Shown here piece by piece: positions 1 through 8,729 of a DNA stretch of 64,000 nt; within the stretch, counting starts at the first letter, position 1, and every line of letters begins with the position of its first letter. The translations under genes and the position numbers were made by a program. Source of the stretch: JAMXLO01 sp963776505 (lineage in GTDB: Bacteria; Pseudomonadota; Alphaproteobacteria; Acetobacterales; Acetobacteraceae); the NCBI GenBank assembly GCA_963776505.1, contig CAVZNH010000081.1:1-64000 (forward strand), given 5' to 3'. Under the pieces are notes generated by a model. That model searched no databases and had not been told where the DNA came from. It worked only from the letters and a program-made list of their open reading frames with translations.

Positions 1-599
1 TCCGCACCCGAGGAGACGATGCGCTGCAGGAGGCTCTCCAGTCGATCTGCGTGGTCGACTATCGAGCGTGCCAATGAGCGGCAGCGCCAGGATGCCGTCC
101 CACAGTGCGACCACAGGAATAACAGTCAGCAATTCCTGTTGTTGGCGGGTGATCACCTCCTCGCGCGTTCTCGCGTAGCACTCCATGGTGTAGAGGCCCA
201 ATTTGTCGATCAGGCGACTGGCGATCCAGGTCTCGCTTGCGAGCCGGCCAGCGTCCGCGCCGAGCTCACGGCGCAATAGCGCGAACAGCGGCTCCTTCAG
301 CGAGAAGACAAAGACAGCGGTCTCGTTGGGCTGAAACCCTGCACAGCCCGGTCGCGGGACAGATCCTCCAGCAGCTCGCGCATCGGCTGCCATTCGGTGG
401 CGTGGATGTCGTCGAACTGCGTGCTCCCCGCGCCGCGGCGGAGCTCCTCGAGGAAGCGACGTGCCAGCCCCGCGGTATCCGCCCTCCGGTCGGCATCGGG
501 GAGCCTCATGTCGCGCTCCTGACACGCAAGCCACTCGGTCAGCAACCGTTGGTGGTGCTTGTCGATCAGCGACCAAATGGTGTTCCGGTCGTCGTTCAT
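1..599 (-). pseudogene. RsbR-like STAS-domain stressosome protein, frameshifted and cut by the window edge
   Basis: The ATG is at 599. The first 90 residues look like the helical N-terminal domain of RsbRD-type co-antagonists (LLTEW near residue 20, then RRFLEELRRG). The frame then hits a TGA at 297. The family sequence continues in another frame from about 327 (FVFSLKEPLFALLRREL, then LWDGILALPLIGTLDS, the usual start of the STAS domain), and returns to the first frame at about 57 (RLESLLQRIVSSG). So two indels, roughly -1 and -2, cancel each other. RsbR proteins form the stressosome scaffold that sequesters a kinase controlling stress responses. The STAS domain runs off the window. The family is clear from motifs. 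Whether the gene is truly broken or mis-sequenced is unknown. Confidence 0.7.
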
Positions 600-782
600 T
601 CAGTCCCATGGTGTGTGTGATGTGGCAAAATAGCGGCGGATCGTGCGGCGGCCTGCGCCGAAAGTAAATGCCACTCGGACCTTGCATCGGTCCGCCTGAC
701 GCCATAAGCATAGGCGCTCAGGAACGTGATGATCTTGCCTGCTGACATGAATGCAATTGCGCTCCAGGAGGCTGACGTCGGC

Positions 783-1136
783 ATGGGCCGCATTCTCGTC
801 GTAGAGGATGACCGAACCTTTGGAGAGGCGTTGTGCCAGGTTCTGAGCCGCGCGGGATACGCTACGTCGCTCGCGACCGACTTCCAGACGGCGCTGGGAA
901 TTCTGGAAGCGGAGCAGCCGCTCGACCTCCTGTTGGTGGACATCGTGATGCCAGACGGCATCAATGGGATCGCGCTGTCGCGCATGGCACGCATGCGTCG
1001 GCGTGACCTGAAGGTCATCTACATCACCGGCTACAACATCCCCGGCGTGGAGCGGGAAGCGCTGGGACCGGTTCTACAGAAACCTGTCGACAACCAACGG
1101 TTGATCGATGAGATCGCCCGAGTGCTGGCGGAGTAG
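783..1136 (+). CDS. single-domain response regulator (receiver only)
   Basis: This 117-residue protein is one CheY-like receiver domain with no output domain. The acidic pair is at E8-D10 (VVEDD), the phosphoacceptor is D53 in LLVDIVMPD, a conserved Thr lies in YITGY, and the conserved Lys is in LQKPV near the end. An upstream in-frame ATG at 726 exists, but the receiver fold begins right at the ATG at 783, which follows a GGAGG-like stretch. It lies beside the divergent RsbR-like remnant, so it may belong to a stress or two-component pathway. Its partner kinase is not identifiable here. Confidence 0.88.
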   Translation: MGRILVVEDDRTFGEALCQVLSRAGYATSLATDFQTALGILEAEQPLDLLLVDIVMPDGINGIALSRMARMRRRDLKVIYITGYNIPGVEREALGPVLQKPVDNQRLIDEIARVLAE

Positions 1137-1140
1137 CCGA

Positions 1141-2919
1141 CTAAGCCGCGCCCTGCCACGCGACGTCGGGCAGCCTGCCACGCGTGACCTTGAGCTTCGC
1201 GCGCAGCGTCTCGGTTGCCGCAGCGTCAATCTTCGGCGGATCACCGTGCGCCACCACGCCGTAGTCACGCGCTGCCCCCTCGATCGTCACCAGCCCGTCG
1301 CGCAGATCCTTGGCGACCAGCGAGAGATCACGCTCGAGTGCATCGCCCCAGCCTCCGGCGCCGGGCAGTTCATGACGGAACAACTGGCCCCGTCGCAGCG
1401 TCATCGTCAGTTTCGCGTGCAGCTTCTGCTCGGTCGGCTGCTCGGGATCCAACACGTTGCGCCCCGCCGCACCGGGACCGCCGCCCTGCAAACCATACGG
1501 CCGATGCGTCTGCCGATCGGCGCGCACCTGCAAGACCCCCTCATCCGCCAGCATCCGCCAGGTCTTGCGCTGCGACATGCCGCCACGGAACTTCCCCGCA
1601 CCGCCAGTGTCGGGGACGAATTCGTAGTCCAGCACTTCGAGCGGGTTCTCCGCCTCGATCACCTCCACGGAGAAGCTCGCCATGTTGGCGAACATTGAGG
1701 TGTTGCCGTCCAGCCCATCGGCCCATGGTCGACCACCCCAGGCGCCGGACAGAAAATCGACGTAGATGAATGGCCGAAGCGCTGCGTCGTAGCCGCCAAT
1801 GGTGATGCCGGTATTGCCGCCCTCGCTCGCTGCGATCACACGCTCCGGATACAGCTTCGCCAGTGCGCCGAAGCAGCAGTCGACGCCGCGGAAGCCGGTC
1901 AGTCCGCGCGCGGCACACGCGGCCGGCAGCTTGCCATGCGTGATCGTGCCGGGCGGGGCTATCACCTTGATCGGGCGGAACACGCCGTCGTTGTTCGGCA
2001 TGTTGATCGACAGCACCGACTTCACCGCAGTGAAGCTCATCGCGGCGGTGTAGCTCCAGGTGTTGTTGATCGCGCCCTTCACCTGCGGTGCGCTGCCGGT
2101 CCAGTCCACCTCCATCGCATCGCCGTGCTTGCGCACCGTGCAGACCAGCGGGATCGGCTTGCCGACATCGATCTGGTCGTCGTCGATCCAGTCGGTGAAG
2201 GTCGCCTCGCCATCCGGCAGTTCCGACAGGCAGTGCCGCGTCAACCGCTCGGAATAGTCCATCGTGGCGTTCATCAATGAGACGACACCGTCGGCACGGT
2301 AACGCGCCACCAGATCGGTCATGCCGCGCGCGGCGATCTCGCAAGCGGCGAGCTGACTGCGAATGTCCCCCAGCACGCGTCCGGGCAGACGCACGTTGCG
2401 GTCGATCATGCGGAACAAGGTGGTGTTCGGCTTGCCGCGCTCATACAGCTTGAGGGGCGGGATGCGCAGGCCTTCGGCATAGATCTCGGTGCTGTCCGAC
2501 GCGTTTGAACCCGGCACACGCCCGCCGACATCGGTGTGGTGACAGATTGTCGCTGCATAGGCGATCGGTTTGCCGTTCGCGAACAGAGGCTTGAAGATGA
2601 AGATGTCCGGCAGGTGCATGCCGCCATCGTACGGGTCGTTGTTGATGAGGACGTCACCCTCGGCGATGTCGTCACCGAAGTGCCGTAGCACCGCCTGCAA
2701 TGCGACGGGGATCGAACAGAGATGCCCCGGCAGGGCAAGACCCTGCGCCGCCAACCGGCCCTGCGCGTCGCACAGCGCCGCGCTGTAGTCCATGATGTTT
2801 TTCAGCACCCCCGAATACGCGGTGCGGTAAATCGTCAGTACCATTTCGTCGCCGAGGGCGGCGATGGCGTTGCGGAACAGCTCTTCGGTGATGGGATCTG
2901 GGCTGGACATGCTTGGCAT
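1141..2919 (-). CDS. hydantoinase B / oxoprolinase family protein (HyuB)
   Basis: This is a HyuB-type subunit of ATP-dependent hydantoinases/5-oxoprolinases, about 592 residues, near the family's usual 550-600. Recognisable blocks are the N-terminal ITEELFRNAI, NDPYDGGMHLPD, HHTDVGGRVPGS, and the Gly-rich GGGPGAAG near the C-terminus. The ATG at 2919 is preceded by GGTGG at good spacing; an ATG at 2910 is the alternative. HyuB normally works with HyuA, which binds ATP, but no hyuA is adjacent. The divergent neighbour at 2997 is a PrpF-family isomerase. The substrate is unknown; hydantoins, 5-oxoproline or a related lactam are family possibilities. Confidence 0.9.
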   Translation of the reverse strand: MPSMSSPDPITEELFRNAIAALGDEMVLTIYRTAYSGVLKNIMDYSAALCDAQGRLAAQGLALPGHLCSIPVALQAVLRHFGDDIAEGDVLINNDPYDGGMHLPDIFIFKPLFANGKPIAYAATICHHTDVGGRVPGSNASDSTEIYAEGLRIPPLKLYERGKPNTTLFRMIDRNVRLPGRVLGDIRSQLAACEIAARGMTDLVARYRADGVVSLMNATMDYSERLTRHCLSELPDGEATFTDWIDDDQIDVGKPIPLVCTVRKHGDAMEVDWTGSAPQVKGAINNTWSYTAAMSFTAVKSVLSINMPNNDGVFRPIKVIAPPGTITHGKLPAACAARGLTGFRGVDCCFGALAKLYPERVIAASEGGNTGITIGGYDAALRPFIYVDFLSGAWGGRPWADGLDGNTSMFANMASFSVEVIEAENPLEVLDYEFVPDTGGAGKFRGGMSQRKTWRMLADEGVLQVRADRQTHRPYGLQGGGPGAAGRNVLDPEQPTEQKLHAKLTMTLRRGQLFRHELPGAGGWGDALERDLSLVAKDLRDGLVTIEGAARDYGVVAHGDPPKIDAAATETLRAKLKVTRGRLPDVAWQGAA

Positions 2920-2996
2920 CGGACCACCGATGGCAACATCTGACAACCGGCGCACCGCCTGCTGCACTCGACTTGGGTGCGTCGCCGCGGTAGCTG

Positions 2997-4244
2997 ATGG
3001 CCCGGAACAATCGGGTTAGACGCATGCAGACAGCTCCGCTCGATCCACCGCCCCTGCGGCGCGGTGGATGTGTCGAGTTCCCGGTGCACCACGTGCGCGG
3101 CGGCACATCGACCGGTCTGGTGATCTCGGAACATTGGGCGCCGCGCGAGCAGCCCCTGCGCGAGGAGTTGCTGCGTCATCTGATGGGTCTGCCGCTCGAA
3201 GGCACGCGTGCCGGCAACAAGCAGATCACCGGGTTGGGGCGCATCGTCCCGACCGGCAACAAAGTGTTCTTCGCGCGTCTCGAGGCCGATGGGAACCGAC
3301 GACGCATCGTCAGCACATTCGCGCAGCTTGCGGCCGACAAGGCGGCGATCGACTGGAGCGTGAACTGTGGGAACATGACCGCCGCACTGCCGCTCTGGGC
3401 ATTGGATACCGGGCAGGTGGCGGCCGTGGGTGCCGGCGACGCATTCGAGATCGATATCTTCAACACCAACACCGGCGTGACCGCCGGCTCGCGCATGCGT
3501 GTCGGGTCCGACGGCCTGTTCATCGCCGCCGAAATACCTGGTGTGGACGGGGCGTTTCCCGGCGTGGACCTGTTCCTCGCCGACCCGGTGGGTGCCAAGA
3601 CCGGACGCTTGCTGCCGACCGGCCGGCCCGTGGATGACATCGCCGGCTATGCGGTCTCCTGCGTCGATGTGGCCGTGCCGATGGTGATTGCACGCGCCGC
3701 TGACTTCGGCAGGACGGCGCATGAGACGGTGGAGGAACTGGAGGCCGATCGCGACCTGATGGCGGCACTGCGCACGGTGTGGGTCGAGGCGGGGCTGCGC
3801 ATGGCGCTCAAGGGCGCGGGCGGGCGACCTATGACAGCCGAGGAACTCGCACAGAGCGAGACGATTCCAAAGGTGTGCATCGTGGGACCACCACAGAAGG
3901 CAGGCCACATCGCGGTGCGCTACTTCACGCCGCAGACCGCGCATCGTTCGATGGCAGTGTCTGGCGGCTGCTGCCTGGCGGCGGCGGCGCTGATCCCTGG
4001 TTCGGTCGCGCACGGAATAGCGGTTGGACTCCCGTCGGTTGGTGCGGCGTTCACCGAAATTGATGTCGGGATCGAGAATCCGGCCGGCGTATTGGAAGCG
4101 GCCATCGAGGCAAGGCTGGCGCCAGCCGGACTCGAAGTGCGGAAGGCAGCGTATCGGCGCAGCACCCAGATCCTGCTGCGCGGACACGTGCCACTGTACC
4201 GGGCGTCCGACGCTTTGCGCGAAGCTTTGGAAGCGGTGTGCTGA
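2997..4244 (+). CDS. PrpF-family protein (methylaconitate isomerase / 4-oxalomesaconate tautomerase-like)
   Basis: This 415-residue protein belongs to the PrpF fold family, which isomerises double bonds in tricarboxylic substrates such as 2-methylaconitate or 4-oxalomesaconate. Family hallmarks are RGGTSTG near the N-terminus, NCGNMTAALP around residue 123, and SGGCCLAAAA in the C-terminal half. The ATG at 2997 is used; an in-frame ATG at 3024 would give a shorter N-terminus that fits homologs equally well. No methylcitrate-cycle genes (prpB, prpC, acnD) and no protocatechuate or gallate genes are nearby, so the exact substrate cannot be assigned. It is divergent from hyuB and may share its promoter region. 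Confidence 0.85.
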   Translation: MARNNRVRRMQTAPLDPPPLRRGGCVEFPVHHVRGGTSTGLVISEHWAPREQPLREELLRHLMGLPLEGTRAGNKQITGLGRIVPTGNKVFFARLEADGNRRRIVSTFAQLAADKAAIDWSVNCGNMTAALPLWALDTGQVAAVGAGDAFEIDIFNTNTGVTAGSRMRVGSDGLFIAAEIPGVDGAFPGVDLFLADPVGAKTGRLLPTGRPVDDIAGYAVSCVDVAVPMVIARAADFGRTAHETVEELEADRDLMAALRTVWVEAGLRMALKGAGGRPMTAEELAQSETIPKVCIVGPPQKAGHIAVRYFTPQTAHRSMAVSGGCCLAAAALIPGSVAHGIAVGLPSVGAAFTEIDVGIENPAGVLEAAIEARLAPAGLEVRKAAYRRSTQILLRGHVPLYRASDALREALEAVC

Positions 4245-4252
4245 GCGGTCCG

Positions 4253-5470
4253 TCAGGCCAGACCGGCGACCGCCAGGACTGTTGCGAGTCCGGCTGCCAT
4301 TCCACGAACTGAAGGCTCAGGCGCCACGTCGATCCATTCCTCGAGTGAGTGCGCTCGGCCGCCTGTGCCGCCGGAGCCGATCTTGATGGCGGGGATGCCG
4401 AGACTCATTGGGATGTTCGCGTCGGTCGAGGAGGTCTCGAACCTTGGCTGGAACCCGTGTGCGCCGATCGCTGCATGCGCGAGGCGGACCAGGTCGTTGG
4501 CCTCGTCCGTACGACCGGCCGGCCGGTCACCGATCCTCGCGATGTCAGCCGCCACCGCGCCGTTGCGGGTCGAGCGCGCCGCGTTCTCCGCCGCGACCGC
4601 CTTTGCCGTCAGATCGAGGAAGGTCGCTTCCAGCCGTGCCAGTTCTGCCGCTGACTCCGATCGCAGGTCGAAGTCCGTCCAGACGGTGTTGGGGATCGAG
4701 TTGATCGACGTGCCGCCCCCCGTGACCGAGGCGCTGTAGGTCGTCTTGGGGCTTGCCGGCACCGTGATGCGCCCGAGCCGGGCGATCGCGTCGGCCATGG
4801 CGAACATCGGATTGACCAGGCCGAACGCGCCGTAACTGTGGCCACCCGGCCCCTTGAAGGTGACGCGATAGCGCTTGGAGCCGACGCCTCCGGTGGCGAT
4901 GTGCTCCATGTCCGGACTGTCCACTGTGATGAAGGCGCTGATGCGGTCCTTGTACGGGCCTTTCTGGAAAAGGTGCCGCATGCCGCGCAGATCGCCGGGT
5001 CCTTCCTCGCCGACATCGGCGACGAACAGCAGGTCGGCGCGGGTGCGCACGGCGGCGGCATCCATCGCGCGGAGCCAGGCGAGCAGCACCGCCAGCGACC
5101 GCGTGTCGTCGCCGACCCCGGGGGCATACAGCTTTGTGCCGTCCCGCCGCACGGTCACGTCGGTGCCGGCGGGGAAGACCGTATCGAGGTGGGCAGCGAC
5201 GCAGATCAGTGGGCCACCACCCACTCCCGGGCGAACTCCGGTTACGTTGCCCTCGGTGTCGATTTCCAGCTTCTTAAGGCCGTGTGCCTTCGCCATCGCG
5301 AGGAAGGCATTGGCGCGGGTTTCCTCCTGAAACGGCGGTGCGGCGATTTCGGTCAGCGTGACGATGTCTTCCACCGTCCGATCGTGCTCGGCGGTAAGGG
5401 CCGCGACGGAACTCCGATACGCCTCGCTCGCCATGACGTGGTGGATGATCGACATGGCCTGAGTGGTCAT
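4253..5470 (-). CDS. M20/M25/M40 family metallopeptidase
   Basis: This 405-residue enzyme is a di-zinc aminoacylase/carboxypeptidase-type M20 hydrolase. Metal-ligand and catalytic motifs appear in the expected order: AAHLDTVF (His and Asp), GVGDDTRSL (bridging Asp), GEEGPGD (catalytic Glu pair), the HSYGAFG dimerisation-lid region, and a terminal GRAHSLEEW (His ligand). The open frame continues far upstream through the thioesterase gene, but homology begins at the ATG at 5470, which follows AAGGGA. It converges with the PrpF gene (8 bp between stops) and is divergent from the thioesterase. The substrate is probably a small peptide or N-acyl amino acid; this is inferred from the family only. 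Confidence 0.9.
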   Translation of the reverse strand: MTTQAMSIIHHVMASEAYRSSVAALTAEHDRTVEDIVTLTEIAAPPFQEETRANAFLAMAKAHGLKKLEIDTEGNVTGVRPGVGGGPLICVAAHLDTVFPAGTDVTVRRDGTKLYAPGVGDDTRSLAVLLAWLRAMDAAAVRTRADLLFVADVGEEGPGDLRGMRHLFQKGPYKDRISAFITVDSPDMEHIATGGVGSKRYRVTFKGPGGHSYGAFGLVNPMFAMADAIARLGRITVPASPKTTYSASVTGGGTSINSIPNTVWTDFDLRSESAAELARLEATFLDLTAKAVAAENAARSTRNGAVAADIARIGDRPAGRTDEANDLVRLAHAAIGAHGFQPRFETSSTDANIPMSLGIPAIKIGSGGTGGRAHSLEEWIDVAPEPSVRGMAAGLATVLAVAGLA

Positions 5471-5540
5471 GGCATGGGTTCCCTTCGGCGTTCGCCGGTA
5501 TTGGCCGACGCCAGCGCCGACCGCAAGAGAGGCAACCCAT

Positions 5541-5936
5541 ATGGACCTGGTCAGTCGCCTGCAACGCGACCTGCCACCGCTGCCGCGATGGATGGGAATC
5601 ATCATCACCGCAGCCGAACCTGACAGGGTGGTCGCCGAACTTACGGTGCGCGAGGAACTGTGCACATCTGGCGACATCATGCATGGCGGCGCGATCATGG
5701 CGTTCGCCGACACGGTTGGCGCGCTTGGGACGATAGTGAACCTGCGCGAAGGGCAAGGCACCACAACCGTTGAAAGCAAGACGAATTTCTTCGCCGGCTC
5801 GTTGGTTGGCACGCGACTGATTGCGGAGGCGACACCACTGCATCGTGGCAGACGCACGCAGGTCTGGGAGACGCGGATCACCAACGAACAGGGCAGGTTG
5901 GTGGCGAAGGTAACGCAGACGCAGATGGTGCTGTAG
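5541..5936 (+). CDS. PaaI-family hotdog thioesterase
   Basis: This 131-residue single hotdog-fold protein belongs to the acyl-CoA thioesterase family related to PaaI/YbgC-type enzymes. The motif GDIMHGGAIMAFADTVGALGT carries the family's HGG and the acidic residue on the central helix. The C-terminal half (RRTQVWETRI, LVAKVTQTQMVL) supplies the sheet. The ATG at 5541 follows AGAGAGG. Upstream in-frame codons exist but lie in the divergent promoter region of the M20 peptidase. It probably hydrolyses a CoA thioester in a catabolic route; the substrate is unknown. Confidence 0.88.
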   Translation: MDLVSRLQRDLPPLPRWMGIIITAAEPDRVVAELTVREELCTSGDIMHGGAIMAFADTVGALGTIVNLREGQGTTTVESKTNFFAGSLVGTRLIAEATPLHRGRRTQVWETRITNEQGRLVAKVTQTQMVL

Positions 5937-6047
5937 GGCCGCAATAGAGCGCGCGAAGGATACGTCGCGTGCCCTCGCGAGGCGCAGTGGCGATCTTTCC
6001 TTTCTGCCAGCCGAAGGCTAGCGTTCACCAATAATGCGATGGAGGGA

Positions 6048-7139
6048 ATGATGAAGGCAGCCGTTTTCCACGAGCCGAACCAGCCGCTCACCATCGAGAA
6101 CGTGGAGCACGCGCCGTTGAAGCGCCGCGAGGTGCTGGTGCGTACCGCCTATGCCGGCCTCTGCCACTCCGATCTGCATTTCATCGAGGGCCTGTATCCG
6201 TTTCCCACCCCTTGCGTGCTGGGTCACGAGGCAGCCGGTGTGATCGAGGCAGTCGGTGATGACGTCACCTACGTCAAGCCGGGCGACCATGTGATCACCT
6301 GCCTGTCCGTGTTCTGCGGCGAGTGCCCGCAATGCATGACCGGTCATCCTAACCTTTGCGAGAACACCGAGGTCAAGCTGCTGCCGGGTGCCGCGCGTCG
6401 TCTGACGTGGAAAGGCGAGGTGCTGAACCAGGCAATGAATTTGTCGGCCTTCGCCGAATTCATGTTGGTGCACGAGCACGCCGTGGTGAAGGTGCGCGAC
6501 GATGTTCCGCTGGACCGCTGTGCACTGGTGGGCTGCGGCGTGATGACCGGTGTCGGCGCCGTGTTCCATGCGGCGAAGGTTGAGCCGGGCTCTACCGTCG
6601 CGGTGATCGGCTGTGGCGGCATCGGGCTGTCCGCGGTGAACGGGGCGGCGATGGCGGGTGCTTCGCGCATCATCGCCATCGACACCGTGGCGTCGAAGCT
6701 GGATGTCGCGCGGCAGATGGGCGCTACCGATACGATCAACGCGTCGAACGCCGATGCAGTGGAGATGGTGAAGGACATGACCGGCGGCGGTGTGCCGTAT
6801 TCGTTTGAGGCGATCGGCACCAAGACCACGGCCGAGCAGTCATTCGCGATGTTGCGGCCGGGCGGCACGGCGACAATCATCGGCATGATCCCGTTGGGTA
6901 CCAAGATCGAGCTGCATGGCGCTGATTTCCTGCGTGACCGCAAGATCCAGGGCACCTCGATGGGTGGCAACCGATTCCGTGTCGACATGCCGCGGCTGCT
7001 GGAACTCTATGTGCAGGGCAAGCTGAAGCTGGATCACATGATCTCCGGCCACATCAAGCTGGCCGAGATCAACGAGGGGTTCGCGCGGATGAAGCAGGGC
7101 ACTCTGGTGCGGCAGTTGATCGACTTCTCGGCCGGGTAG
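6048..7139 (+). CDS. zinc-dependent alcohol dehydrogenase (MDR superfamily)
   Basis: This medium-chain dehydrogenase of about 363 residues oxidises an alcohol with NAD(P). The catalytic-zinc ligands are C39 (GLCHSD) and H60 (LGHEAAG). The structural-zinc cysteines cluster in CLSVFCGECPQC and continue to the Cys of HPNLC. The Rossmann motif GCGGIGLSAVNGAA lies near residue 186, with an acidic residue (AIDTVA) favouring NAD. A GGAGGGA site overlaps an upstream ATG at 6039; the ATGs at 6048/6051 fit homologs better. The sequence resembles the class III-like Zn alcohol dehydrogenases of actinobacteria and proteobacteria. It is the last gene before a repeat-type hairpin. Confidence 0.92.
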   Translation: MMKAAVFHEPNQPLTIENVEHAPLKRREVLVRTAYAGLCHSDLHFIEGLYPFPTPCVLGHEAAGVIEAVGDDVTYVKPGDHVITCLSVFCGECPQCMTGHPNLCENTEVKLLPGAARRLTWKGEVLNQAMNLSAFAEFMLVHEHAVVKVRDDVPLDRCALVGCGVMTGVGAVFHAAKVEPGSTVAVIGCGGIGLSAVNGAAMAGASRIIAIDTVASKLDVARQMGATDTINASNADAVEMVKDMTGGGVPYSFEAIGTKTTAEQSFAMLRPGGTATIIGMIPLGTKIELHGADFLRDRKIQGTSMGGNRFRVDMPRLLELYVQGKLKLDHMISGHIKLAEINEGFARMKQGTLVRQLIDFSAG

Positions 7140-7154
7140 CCCTTCTGACATTGT

Positions 7155-7229
7155 CATTGCGAGAAGCGCAGCGACGAAGCAATCTCGGTCATAAGTTCCC
7201 TCGATCGGACGAGATTGCCTCGTCGCTGC
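7155..7229. repeat. ATTGCGAG-type intergenic palindromic repeat
   Basis: The segment starts with CATTGCGAG and contains a 20-base arm at 7168-7187 (GCAGCGACGAAGC core) whose reverse complement recurs at 7210-7229 with one mismatch, separated by about 22 bases. Sequences of this ATTGCGAG...GAAGCAATC type are dispersed intergenic repeats in many bacterial genomes. Its place just after the alcohol dehydrogenase stop means the hairpin could also end transcription or protect the 3' end of the mRNA. Confidence 0.75.
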
Positions 7230-7346
7230 CCGTCACACCTCGCTGATCCCACTCCGTTGCCCACTCCAAGAGTGGGCAAGTTTGTGGTTGACGCCTGACC
7301 CGTCGCGTCGCTGACTTCCCGCCAAGACGTTCCGGGAGGTCGTCCC

Positions 7347-8729
7347 ATGAGCGAAACGCTCCTGCGCGACATTGCCGAGTTCTGCCGCAGCGCCCGCATG
7401 GCCGAATCCACCTTCGGCCGGCTCGCGGTGAACGACGGCAAGCTGGTCGGGCGCCTGCGTCTCGGTGGCCGCGTCACCACGGACACCGTGGACCGCGTGC
7501 GCGCCTTCATCGCCAGCGAGCCGCACCGCATCCGCGAGCCGTATCGCGGGATGAACGGCGCTCCGGCCCACGTCCCGCGGCCCGCACCAGAGGCCACCGG
7601 CACGGCCCACAACTTCCGCTTCTACGACAACCGGCAGAAATACCTGCTGTTCGTCACCACCTGCGGCGAGAAGTGGGTCATCGCCCAACGCGTCGGCATG
7701 GAGCTCGCCAACATCCATCCGCGTCCGCCGGCGCTGCGGCTGTTCGACGCGGGCATGGGCGACGGCACCGTGCTCGCCCGCACCATGCGGGCCATGCACA
7801 ACCGTTTTTCCACCATGCCGTTCTACATCGTCGGCAAAGAGATCAGTCTCGAGGACGTGCGCCTTGTGCTGGAAAAGATGCCCGACCGTCTGTTCGAGCA
7901 TCCCGCCACCGTTCTGGTGATGACCAACATGTACTATTCCGAGGCGCCGTGGCTGAAGCCGAATTCGGTCAACGCCGCCACCAGTCTCGTCTGGCACGAA
8001 CTCGCCCTGACCGGCAGCACGGCGCACGAGTTCGAGACACAGATCACTGAGCTGGGGCCGTTCCTGGCCGATAACTGGCGCGCCCGCATGAGCCGCGCCT
8101 CCGGCAATCCGGTCTATGAAAAGCCCGTGGTGCTGGTGATCTACCGCGAGGATCACCGCTTCCTGCTCGATCAGGTGCGGCCGCGCCGTGGCTTTACCGA
8201 CGCCGAATACGATCTGGTCATCGCATCGCAGCCGTATCGCGCCCGCGCACCGCTTGAGTTCAAGGCACGACGCGTCGTGGCGCCGCTGGCACGGGCGCTG
8301 GCGCCGGGCGGGCGGCTGATCGCCATCCACTCGCATGGTGACGATCCCGGGCTGGAGATCATCCAGCGCATCTGGCCTGGCGAGAATCCGTTCACCACCG
8401 ATCGCCACGCCTTGCTGCGCGCGACCAAGGCGGAGCTCGGCAGCGCCGGGCGAGACCTGAACTTCGGCGCGTACGCCGATGCGCGCTCGCTGTTCCGCTA
8501 CGACATGCACACGCTGCCCAGTGAGATCAGCGAGACGATCGGCACTTCCACGTTGTTCGCCGCATGGAATGCCGCGGTCTACGTCGCGCAGATCGAGGAC
8601 GAGCGACTGTCCGAAGCAATCAGCAGCGGCGCCTACCTCGACGCCACCAAGGCGGTGCTTCAGGAACACGGCGGTCTGTGGTTCTGGGACGAGTCATACG
8701 TGATCTCGCGCAAACGGGATTCCGGCTGA
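7347..8729 (+). CDS. putative SAM-dependent methyltransferase-like protein
   Basis: This 460-residue protein has no function I can name with certainty. The motif LFDAGMGDGTVLARTM (about residue 131) resembles SAM-binding motif I of class I methyltransferases, and YDLVIASQPY and LAPGGRLIAIHSHGDD resemble motifs IV and V. About 85 N-terminal residues precede the first strand of the putative fold. GGGAGG lies upstream of the ATG. Its stop overlaps the start of the MetF-like gene (TGATG), so the two are translationally coupled. This suggests a shared role in one-carbon transfer, which is inference. No signal peptide is visible. Confidence 0.65.
   Translation: MSETLLRDIAEFCRSARMAESTFGRLAVNDGKLVGRLRLGGRVTTDTVDRVRAFIASEPHRIREPYRGMNGAPAHVPRPAPEATGTAHNFRFYDNRQKYLLFVTTCGEKWVIAQRVGMELANIHPRPPALRLFDAGMGDGTVLARTMRAMHNRFSTMPFYIVGKEISLEDVRLVLEKMPDRLFEHPATVLVMTNMYYSEAPWLKPNSVNAATSLVWHELALTGSTAHEFETQITELGPFLADNWRARMSRASGNPVYEKPVVLVIYREDHRFLLDQVRPRRGFTDAEYDLVIASQPYRARAPLEFKARRVVAPLARALAPGGRLIAIHSHGDDPGLEIIQRIWPGENPFTTDRHALLRATKAELGSAGRDLNFGAYADARSLFRYDMHTLPSEISETIGTSTLFAAWNAAVYVAQIEDERLSEAISSGAYLDATKAVLQEHGGLWFWDESYVISRKRDSG

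Noticed and set aside
2835..4187. A 450-codon minus-strand open frame
   Set aside because: It lies antisense to the PrpF-family gene, has atypical composition and no family motifs, so it is a shadow of GC-rich coding sequence.
4253..6094. Extended 613-codon form of the M20 peptidase
   Set aside because: The extra N-terminus runs antisense through the thioesterase gene; homology begins at the ATG at 5470.
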